DNA from: Malachius bipustulatus
Taxonomy: Eukaryota > Arthropoda > Insecta > Coleoptera > Melyridae
NCBI GenBank assembly: GCA_910589415.1
Contig: OU342634.1
Coordinates: 43,950,723 to 44,014,722, forward strand
Direction of reading: 5' to 3'
DNA length: 64,000 bases
Under the pieces are notes generated by a model. It did no database searches. It had not been told where the DNA came from and saw nothing but the letters and a program-made list of their open reading frames with translations. Within the stretch, counting starts at the first letter, position 1, and each line of letters opens with the position of its first letter. Of this stretch, positions 58,701 to 64,000 are shown one piece after another. The position numbers and the translations under genes are program-made.

Positions 58701-58971
58701 AAGGTTTTGGGTTTATTAATAAACGATTCATCGAGGAAAAATTGGGTTCAGGAATCGGCAGAGCTTGACTTACTTGTCCGTTGTCAGGATCCGTAGCCAT
58801 AACAGACAATCCATCCTTCAGGGTTTCTAGATGGTGGTGCTCTAAGAGTTCACATGGCACATCCTTCTTGCATAAGCCGACAGAGACATTTAGAGGCTCG
58901 TCAGGAAAATGATGTCGAAGGAATTGGATCACTTCGTCGTAGCGTGATTCGGGGATTAGACCGAACTTCAT
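40562..58971 (-). CDS. Arylalkylamine N-acetyltransferase-like (iAANAT), 3 exons
   Basis: A complete GNAT-fold enzyme of 221 residues assembled from three phase-0 exons: 58971-58774, 56837-56568 and 40759-40562. Insect AANATs acetylate dopamine, serotonin, tyramine and related amines using acetyl-CoA, in cuticle sclerotisation, amine inactivation or melatonin synthesis (family knowledge). Visible hallmarks are the FPDEPL motif with the presumed catalytic Glu at residue 25, the LKDGLSVMA strand, and the acetyl-CoA-binding RGKGLGKEI at residues 134-142. A typical iAANAT C-terminal region (KTDATSLFTQKIAESLGF; SPHDYYK) follows. Introns are 1936 bp and 15,808 bp. The second is enlarged by a whole Ty3/Gypsy element in the opposite orientation plus smaller repeats. 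A splice acceptor lies three bases before the ATG, so a 5'UTR exon exists further right. Which paralogue and substrate cannot be told from sequence alone. Confidence 0.92.
41338..41555. repeat. GC-rich hairpin in iAANAT intron 2
   Basis: Left arm 41338-41419 and right arm 41464-41555 are inverted copies with small indels, spacer 44 bp. The core GTGAAAACGGCCGAGCGCGC is matched on both sides. Purpose unknown; probably a foldback element. Confidence 0.7.
41776..42162. mobile_element. 387-bp MITE in iAANAT intron 2
   Basis: Terminal inverted repeats of ~32 bp: TATCGATGGTGAACTGGCAA... with its complement, TTGCCAGTTCACCATCGATA. TA appears at each end. Interior is AT-rich without coding. Confidence 0.7.
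42510..42531 (+). repeat. 22-base poly-G run
   Basis: An uninterrupted run of 22 G, exceptional in this AT-rich context. It can form G-quadruplex structures. It may also mark a region prone to sequencing or assembly length error. A 14-G run occurs at 17290-17303. Confidence 0.9.
42847..44464 (+). repeat. 5' LTR of element 2 (1618 bp)
   Basis: Unusually long for a Gypsy LTR. Contains a TATA box candidate TATATAAAT at 43269-43277, CT-rich downstream sequence and no long frame. Identical, as far as I could read, to 52296-53913. Confidence 0.95.
43269..43277 (+). promoter_or_regulatory. LTR TATA box candidate
   Basis: TATATAAAT within the 5' LTR; the equivalent copy in the 3' LTR is at 52718-52726. 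It likely directs synthesis of the genomic RNA. The 44465-45183 leader that follows the LTR is non-coding. Confidence 0.55.
45184..46614 (+). CDS. Gag of element 2
   Basis: A 476-residue Gag-like protein. Residues ~165-330 have a retrotransposon capsid-type region (KWNIKFSGTSKDNLIQFLEK, FEDKALIWFRS). Near residues 380-395 is a CCHC zinc knuckle, CWNCSNKGHTYVRC, followed by a cysteine-rich second motif CYGCGHKNVYKSKC that lacks the exact CCHC spacing. It packages RNA and forms the particle. The frame overlaps pol by about 190 nt, and an in-phase slippery site lies in the overlap. Confidence 0.9.
   Translation: MNPVLALLSEELAYEIAIRKQVPFNTQEKRRIQFRALLNREENSLSISESVYPFDKDSAEVKKTLADLKIKIQDAPLSLNDPICQRIQCRLNHVISRINRFKLDQDPEAKALADDLFSEALELEGQWLLKNDQSLDQTDNSPNSQSASSSTVSTHSRPSVPVYKWNIKFSGTSKDNLIQFLEKVKELQRSRNVSDRDLFDSAMDLFEDKALIWFRSVASSIISWEDLKNKLKITFLPLSYDDDLLEEIKQRTHGEFELVAIYVASMQGLFKRLSTPPSEVEQFKIIKKNLHPYFQNHLALVEVNNIQDIISIGKKLEDNRTIIQQYRPPPSKKVQSLLNSDLACSGEPASFSSRKARGTPTKGAPTPSNTKIPVTNLSAVTCWNCSNKGHTYVRCNLPRKVFCYGCGHKNVYKSKCPSCSADFLNSLKVTSRSKNDEVAQQGAVRQQETSRPKQALVEKSLKSKDDQSPPFPKDQH
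46428..49895 (+). CDS. Pol of element 2 (PR-RT-RH-IN)
   Basis: Open in the -1 frame relative to gag, 1155 codons counted from the ATG at 46428, though translation probably enters by frameshift at 46482-46488. In order: aspartic protease DTGA near residue 141; reverse transcriptase with MPFGLRNSAQ and YLDD at 461-464; RNase H with TDAS near 612; integrase with a His/Cys zinc-binding region from H807 (CQVCGAH), then D870, D930 and E965. The C-terminal DLVWKHTYPLS...HSKDLKAY region resembles the GPY/F module. No chromodomain and no internal stop, so the enzymes look intact. It copies and integrates the element via an RNA intermediate. Confidence 0.94.
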   Translation: MPLMFGRFPELSQSHFSFKKRRSCTTGCSATTRDKPPKASPCRKELEVKGRSVSSLSKRPALISSSYLVDFTIQKEQWKSWLQKVANFFESFRIPPKKDIPKPSADSLIPVIAPILLSNPVDNRPFIAVKMCDVPYTALFDTGANISVCDLETMQEVLGELPIPSKNSDLLCSLKNADGSPLSVIDIIELDLTIDDVTQKVQFHVVSSISPQIILGIDVARIFNMMINFVNESFEVHPGDPSSSLSSILPNELKVCAINKIQDISCLPPTDLSRLESTIDKFKSLARVDILPETNVLCHSIETKDAKPFRQRQYPLSPTLQQYLNEEVDKLLKLEIVEKSNSPWVSPVLLVRKKDKTYRMCFDGRKLNEITTHDSYPLPRIDTILSKLKDANYLTSIDLKQAFFQVPLDEESRPKTAFVVPGRGLFQFRRMPFGLRNSAQTQQRLMDTILGPALEPFVFVYLDDIIIATNSFEKHLEILREVYERLKDANLTVNFDKCHFCRDSLSFLGFIIDRNGLRVSEEKVKSIIESPVPHNTTGVRHVLGILQYYRRFIKDFSTISAPISALLHNRKKGQSITWNSEADQAFKLLKERLTTAPVLASPDFSKPFCIQTDASDFGLGAVLFQLEGDFEHPIAFASRMLSKAEKKYTVTERECLGVLFGIEYFRPYVEGANFTVYTDHASLLWLRTLKDPMGRVARWCLRLSQFDFDIRHRKGTCNVPADYLSRSISSISLQNFVPDDWYKDMVSKVTEFPEKYPDFTIKDNILYKHVKPRVEVVPNLSDWKIVVPTPNREEIIAQFHDPPTSAHFGVSKTLARISEVYYWPKMIISVKKYVRNCQVCGAHKAPNTARVGLMGNYKKINFPFQFLSIDFMGPFPRSKARNTQLLVVTDWFSKFVLVKPMPNATAAAVTKFLENQVFLIFGVPQILLCDNAQIFKSSLFTNLLKNYEVNLWYSARHLSQVNPTERTNRTILTAISSYIRDNHKDWDKNVYKIAQAINLSVSEVTKHAPAFLLFARNVPVDGTFYGPVSDNYLELPDDLSYVHREQDISKLPPIFSDIRDRLKKAYEVSKKHYDLRKRPDVFTEGDLVWKHTYPLSNAAKNFAAKLAPKFVLCRISKVVSKLVYELQDQEGNPLGRWHSKDLKAYRGEDPPKSDE
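46482..46522 (+). promoter_or_regulatory. Putative -1 frameshift signal
   Basis: Slippery heptamer A-AAA-AAC at 46482-46488, in the correct phase with gag codons (AAA 46483, AAC 46486). After a 6-nt spacer, GTTGCAC (46495-46501) can pair with GTG (46513-46515) plus CAAC (46519-46522), bulging CGA, to make a stem-loop. The layout is the classic one for -1 frameshifting. Function is inferred. Confidence 0.7.
49896..52295 (+). other. Non-coding 3' interior of element 2
   Basis: About 2.4 kb between pol and the 3' LTR. No env or other long frame (the 74- and 75-codon frames at 51209 and 51685 have no domain). Rich in TATCT/ATCTTATCT motifs, especially 51690-51780, and contains the ~119-bp tandem array. 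It may hold RNA packaging or transport signals. Confidence 0.6.
50401..50725 (+). repeat. ~119-bp tandem repeat, 3 units, within element 2
   Basis: Units begin GGGTGCTTTC near 50401, 50520 and 50633. The first two are nearly identical (CCCGACAGTTTCCGCCCTGC; AAATCAGACGACAGCAGATC). The third is shorter and diverged. Confidence 0.85.
52296..53913 (+). repeat. 3' LTR of element 2
   Basis: 1618 bp, no difference from the 5' LTR in my reading. Followed by the GCCT target duplication. Confidence 0.95.
53918..56330. repeat. Diverged inverted repeats and AT-rich intron sequence
   Basis: No exon or gene. 54560-54620 (GGATGGTGGAGTATAACTCA, CTCCGAATTTTGGGAAAATT) pairs with 55560-55615 (AAATTCGGAGTGAAGTATTC), marking an old foldback with arms around 54480-54750 and 55480-55640. 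TATAAAATAAA..GAATC.C motifs near 54172 and 56311 are direct repeats of one terminus. Confidence 0.45.
56568..56837 (-). CDS. iAANAT exon 2 (codons 67-156)
   Basis: 270 nt. Acceptor CATATTCCAG| precedes ATAGCCGGC; donor is GGATTTAGG|GTATGG. Encodes the GNAT core with RGKGLGKEI. Confidence 0.92.
56838..57388. other. iAANAT intron 1, left part
   Basis: AT-rich, with an imperfect inverted repeat at 57059-57092 and 57190-57213 (CATTTTCGAGAAAAT and complement). No gene. Confidence 0.45.
57389..58058. mobile_element. Foldback element in iAANAT intron 1, 670 bp
   Basis: Left end TA|CAGGTGTCCCTTATTTCTGA pairs with the right end CTCTGAAATAAGGAACCCCCTG|TA over about 90 bp (GATATCTCGTAAACGC, GAATTAGAGAAAGG). 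A second left-like end, TA|CAGTGTGTCCAGTG, begins near 57648. It repeats AAGAGATACAGGGTCGGTTAAATTAGAGAAAAG, also pairing with the right arm, so two related units are nested. Confidence 0.7.
58774..58971 (-). CDS. iAANAT exon 1 (codons 1-66)
   Basis: Starts at the ATG at 58971, directly after acceptor CTCTCACAG|GCC (exon begins 58974). Ends GGACAA| before donor GTAAGT (G at 58773). Carries the DEPL motif. The frame runs open past both ends but those extensions are intronic. Confidence 0.9.
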
Positions 58972-58974
58972 GGC

Positions 58975-60774
58975 CTGTGAGAGTAAAGTTAAAGGAGATA
59001 TTATCACCTGCGTAGCATGTTTGACATTAAAAGCTTTTAAGTAACGCAATCCCGAGATTTTAACCAAATGAGATTTTAAATGTTTTTGGGCTGCCTCCCT
59101 TGAAATGGAAAAAACCTTAGTATCAGTCGTTTTACTTTTCCCAGATTAGATTAAAAGATACCTACGAAACTGAAACTTAGTCCTATACGCTTTTACAGCT
59201 AATAGTAGTAGTAGATATGAATTTTCAGATAAAAAAAATCTGGAATTATATTAAGTCATGATAAAGTCTTGATACTGCTCTGTAGGATGATCTTAAGCAA
59301 TTTCGAGCAGAGGGGCGGGGGGACTAGATCTATGAAAAAACAAAAGGGCGGTCATTTAAAAAAAAAAATGCATCTAGCCTGATTTTTCTGCTATAACTCA
59401 AAAACTAGGAGGACTAGAGAAAAATATCTAATGTGATTACGACAATAAAGATTAAATGGTATAGATATTGTTATAAATTGATAAATCGCAAATGGGTTTT
59501 CTAGCTAAATCGCGCACCGAACCGGGAGATTTAATACCTACCTCTGAAGATGAATTTTTTCTCTCATGACAGTCATGTACGCATATTGTCCCCTCTATTT
59601 ATTTTAGAGAGAAATGGTAAATCAATAATTTGTTAATATTAAAAAGCTGCTTCAGTTGCTGTCATTAAATTTTAATTCTGTCGAGCCATTTTCCAGAAAA
59701 TATGAAAAAAGTTTTCAATTTGTAATGCTATTTTTGTAATAAGACTTGGCTGTGACTTTTAGATTGGCTATTTTTATAATTATTGACGTTTTTTTGTTTG
59801 TTGTAATTTTTATTGTTAAAGTTAATGCAATTACGAAAATAATTATTGTAACTCAAACTGAAAACTTTTTCCTTATATGAGGAACAAACAAAAATAAAAT
59901 TGTTTCTTTCTTGGCCAAAAATACGATTTTAACAAAATACTTTAACAAAATTTTGACAAAATACTCATAGAATACGATTTTTTGTATTAAAGAGTCATAT
60001 ATTTTTCTAAAAAAAATCCTTAGAATTTCATGAAGTAAAGGCCATATCGAAAAGTATTTTTCTTATGAACTACTTATTAGATTTCTCAAAAAATTCATAA
60101 GGAGCAAAGTTATAGATAAATTTATTCTGAACATAGTTGTTTTCAGCTTTGATAAAAATTATAATTTTTCGACATAAGTCATTTTGAAAAATTCATATAA
60201 TAAGTTATTTTTTTGTAAGGAGAGTTTGCCCCTCCCCCCTCGATATTATTTAGGAACAGCCTAAAGAATAGTTATTTCCTGAATTTCCTGAAATACCTAT
60301 TACAATTCGGAAATCTCTTCCGCAGGGATTGAAAAGTGTTCCAAATTACGATGGCATAAGAAAAATGTACATGGGATTAATAATTAGAGATTAGAGAATA
60401 GCGTGCGTAAAAACTAATTTATTGTAGTTCCTATCATTGTCCCCGGAGAAAGTATCCACTCATCCCATGTAAAAATTTAGCACTTTGACCTCCAAAAGGT
60501 TCGTAGAACTATACCATACTGATGATGGTGATAACTGATAACCAACCGTTTGCTCCTAACACAAATTTAAACTCGTTTCATAGCAGGAAAAGTTTATTCA
60601 ATTAATTTCTCCAAAACTTTAAATTCCATACCTTTAAAGTTGAAATTAATCTGTAATTTATTGACGAGATTACAATTTTGTAAATTTTAAGTTGACATTC
60701 TGTTGAAAATACGATCCGTAGAACCATAGAACATTTTTTTGCGGTACTCGAAAGCCTCTCAAACGAAAATATCG
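58975..60774. other. Upstream of iAANAT coding exons; diverged foldback
   Basis: Expected to hold the iAANAT 5'UTR exon and perhaps the promoter, not located. 59284-60264 has weakly inverted ends (TAGGATGATCTTAAGCAATTTCGAG and complement-like TCGATATTATTTAGGAACAGCCTA). Otherwise AT-rich. Confidence 0.4.
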
Positions 60775-60926
60775 TAAAAATAATGGAATCCTTCTCACAA
60801 GGTGGTTATGATAATCCGTTATTCTATACATGTCACCATCCAAATGCTGCAGTGGGTGATCCGATTTCAATTGGTTCAAACTATGCAAACTGGCCTCGAC
60901 TTGTTCAAGACTATTTAACAGAATTT
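60775..60926 (-). CDS. Candidate internal exon, unidentified gene
   Basis: About 50 codons on the minus strand read like real protein: LNSLEQVEASLHSLNQL, then DHPLQHLDGDMYRITDYHNH, suggestive of a helical or coiled-coil segment. A donor-like CACCTT|GTGAGAAG follows the histidine-rich end near 60806, so the coding part is probably about 60807-60926. The upstream acceptor is weak (ACTTCATGAG|, right after an in-frame TGA). I do not recognise the protein and found no neighbouring exon. Confidence 0.35.
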
Positions 60927-61005
60927 CTCATGAAGTAACGGTTGTCTGAGTTCAAGTTCCCTTCAAAATTTCAGAAAAAAATTTATTTTCAGGAATAATA
61001 GTTTT

Positions 61006-61925
61006 GTTCCAGGATAAGCGAATTTATACGTAGATATAAAGGAAAAAAAATTCAGGTTGAAATTTAATCGTTGTGGGTCCAGGCATGTTTGATTAGAATT
61101 AGATAATCAATTTTACCAAATTTTCATGTTTAATAAATCAATTATGGCTTGAAAGGTATGGATTCTTTTTGTTTTCTGTGTAGAGAGGTATAAAGTACCT
61201 ATACCTCTTCTGCACGAAATATCGAAAAATTTAAAGGAAAAAGTTTCTCAAAATTCAACTTTGATTTATTTTTACATTTTCAACAATATTCTCCAGAATT
61301 ATTTTGTAATTTTGTATAATAATAATAATTATTATTGATCTCTCTTTTCTAAAGTATCAAAATACCTTGATTCGAATGTTTCAGAATATTGGCGTTAGCG
61401 TTTTATACAATCTGTGTACCAAGCGGGTGTTAATTTTAAGAAGATTTAATTGATATAATTAGTGCCTTGAAAACTCAAGTTTTTAGACTTAAGACTTTAG
61501 CACAGAGCATATTTTTAGATGTTTGTTGTATTATGCAGTCTAGTAGTTACCTAAATCAAATTTGGTCGTAAATATTATTTCCGAAAGAATAAAAAAAAAG
61601 TTCTTTACTGGTTTTTCTGAAACAAAATTTCCAAATGAGTAGGCGGATTGTTATGAAATTCGGCATGCGTTCATAATTATTATGAATTCTGAGCAACTTT
61701 TTTTAAATAAAATTTTTGATACTTCGTGCAGAAGAGTTTTTTACACAGAAAACAAAAAGAATGCTCCTGTGACAAGGGTTGCTTGATTTTTTATTAAACG
61801 TATGAAAATACGCTAAAATTTATAATCTAATCAAGCAGAGGCCTGGACCCAAACGGTCAAATTTCATCTCGAAATTTTTTTGTTATTTAATACCTATAAA
61901 TTGGCTTATCCTGGGACACACTGTA
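61006..61925. repeat. Dispersed repeat family F, copy 2
   Basis: Inverted relative to 26380-27365, and itself partly palindromic. CCAGGATAAGCGAATTTATA at the left end pairs with TATAAATTGGCTTATCCTGG at the right, and TTCTTTTTGTTTTCTGTGTA near 61157 pairs with 61735-61755. The right end CACTG|TA resembles the TA/CAGGGTG group termini. Confidence 0.6.
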
Positions 61926-64000
61926 TATTACGAGATAATAGTAATATAGCTATAGATTATATAATAAGTGATTATGACAGATAATTTTTTGAAATAATTT
62001 AACGAATTGAATTCGCAAGGCTAAAAATACTTACGAGTCCGCAGGACGAGTTTTTTTGGTCATAAATGGTCATAATGCATGGTATCGACCACTGTGTTAT
62101 CAGTCTTATTGGTGGAAATTCAAAATTTAAGACCCACTGATTGGCTCTGAAACGATGCGTTATCGCAGTAATTCGACTATTTTTATTTCGCATATAAGTA
62201 CATCAGTTCGTCATACTATTATTATAAGGAAATATTTAGGTTTTGAATCTTCATTATGAACCGCGGACGGAAATCTTGCGTTCATATAATTTTTTTTCTT
62301 TTTTGTTATTTGATATAGAATTGTTAATAAAAAGTGAAAATTCATTTACCAAAAGCACGTGTTTATATTATTGGTTTCACATAATCAATGCTAGAGAGGG
62401 TACTCGAAACAAAAACTGCCAACATCAGTTTTGATTAACAAAGACGACCCAATTTACTGAACGTTCTCAATTAAACAATAATTAAAGTCAGCTCTTTTCC
62501 TACATTATTGAGTTGTTGTCAGCAATTTTTATTTTATTTTATTAGTAAAACTATTAGGTGTGGGTATAAACTGGGACAACTTTTTTGTGGTGTTTGTATT
62601 TGTGGCTTTGAGTCTGTTATTAGTGTGTGTAACTTGATTTTGTTAAATATTTTGACGATACTTGAAAAATAGGAATTTTATCATAATCTATTGAAGTAAG
62701 GAACAGTAGGTAACTTAATAATAAAGAATCATAGGATAATATGCAACTTAAAAATGAAAATGTGTACCTATTTTTATTTTTTCAAGTTATATTTTTTGCC
62801 AAATAAAAAATAGACTGTCATTTTTGCCGACCACATGGAAACCATAGGACCATTATGTTGGAAAATAAAATTATCCCAGGTTTATAAACAAAACTATACA
62901 CGTAATATATCTAAAAAAACGTATATTTTGTTTATAAATAGTTTTTGTATTATGTAATATAAATAAATTCTAGGATAACACGTACGTAACTTTATAATGA
63001 AAATAAAAATAATCGTAAATTCGTTTTTACGGGCGCTTTTTATTGAGCGGCAAATAAATAAATAAAATAAGCTATAAACCCAACGAATTTATCGACGGAC
63101 TCCAGAAGAGTTCTCTCGATCTAATAAATATTTATGAAAAATGTGAGCTCTATATTTTGCTCTAAATGCAATCTAAAAAAACTTAGTTTTCATTCAAGCT
63201 TCATATACATATAGGTAATTCTAGTATAAAGGAACTCTTCCTTCTTGGACACCTATAAAACGATTAAATAAAACGTTTATAAAGATCAAAAGTGTAATAT
63301 TTAGGTTTTTTCAATTTCAAAACAATAAGAACAAGAAATATTTTTTTTACAACATATAAATATTCCAGCATGCTCTTTCAGGGTAATGCGAGGTATCCAA
63401 TAAAACTATAGAATTAAGGGGATGATTAATAGGTATGAATGCCCAAAAATCTTTATTAAAAATATTCGTGCTTATCCTACCTGTTGTTTCCCGGTAAAGG
63501 ACGGCGCAATGCTGGAACGACCTCACACTGGGGTCCTGAAATGCTCCGGCGCAAAGTTCGACTAAACACTGATAAAAGCGCTCGACAAGAGGCTATCTAT
63601 AAGAAGGAAGCTACGTTGCCGAAACTCTGGATTAATCATTAAATGTACATGAATACTTAATTAATTCTGCTTCAGTCATTGAGCTCAGCAGGAGTAGATA
63701 TGTTTCTGTAAGAACCTGCTGCTCTAAATTTTATCACTTTTCAGGAATCAGGAATCATGATCTCAACTTTGCATCCTAATCGAGATAGGTATATGACAAA
63801 ATGCGGCAAGGATTTTTTACCTTTGAGAATCCAAAGAGGCTAAATTTTTGTCAGATTTCCTGAAGATTTCAAAATAATTAAGAAAGTTTCAGCAAAACTT
63901 TTCATACAGATTAAGATGATTACCTAAGCATATTGTTTTGTCAATATCAATAAGATATAATCAATCGCTAAAATTCTTGGTCCAAATCTACGTTGTGTTT
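61926..64000. other. AT-rich spacer to window end
   Basis: No gene, RNA or clear element seen. Short frames at 61999-62193 and 62243-62434 lack domains. ATAAATAAATAAAATAA low-complexity sequence is found near 63050. Confidence 0.5.

Noticed and set aside
1..64000. CRISPR arrays, operons or bacterial features
   Set aside because: No regularly spaced direct repeats; introns, SINEs and LTR elements show eukaryotic DNA.

Overview
This window is AT-rich eukaryotic DNA, almost certainly from an insect. The evidence is an arylalkylamine N-acetyltransferase-like gene of the insect type, a LAP/AP180 clathrin-assembly protein of insect form, very short (50-90 nt) introns, and Ty3/Gypsy plus BEL/Pao retrotransposons. 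The order cannot be fixed from sequence alone. Genes fill a small part of the window; most of it is transposable elements and AT-rich spacer.

Host genes: (1) an unrecognised 230-residue, charge-rich protein on + at 19.5-20.2 kb, with a TATA box and an apparent 90-nt 5'UTR intron. (2) lap (AP180/CALM) on - at 30.1-32.0 kb, its 618 codons in one uninterrupted exon with a 56-nt 5'UTR intron. (3) The first coding exon of a secreted three-sushi-domain protein on - at 35.8-36.5 kb. (4) A complete three-exon arylalkylamine N-acetyltransferase-like gene (221 aa) on - from 58.97 to 40.56 kb, whose second intron is 15.8 kb. (5) A weaker candidate exon on - near 60.8 kb.

Retroelements: a young, intact Ty3/Gypsy element (2000-6786; 210-bp LTRs differing at one base; ATATT target duplication; one continuous gag-pol frame) sits exactly at the tail/target-duplication junction of a tRNA-derived SINE, which itself lies in the middle of an older inverted-repeat element. 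A second, larger Ty3/Gypsy element (42847-53913; 1618-bp LTRs with no difference seen; GCCT duplication; gag and pol in a -1 frame relation with an in-phase slippery heptamer) occupies the long intron of the acetyltransferase gene in the opposite orientation. A decayed BEL/Pao integrase fragment lies at 8.6-9.75 kb and a 5S-rRNA-derived sequence near 11.5 kb.

The most unusual feature is a group of long palindromic (foldback) elements at 15.6-17.4, 20.5-21.3, 21.9-22.8, 23.1-23.5, 24.5-26.4, 33.3, 38.3-38.8, 39.5-40.4 and 57.4-58.1 kb. Most have ends close to CAGGGTG...CACCCTG flanked by TA. Several are concentric: the same terminal motif recurs at matched positions inside both arms, so one palindrome is nested in another. 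No transposase was seen for them. No CRISPR array, operon, true tRNA gene or complete rRNA gene was found.
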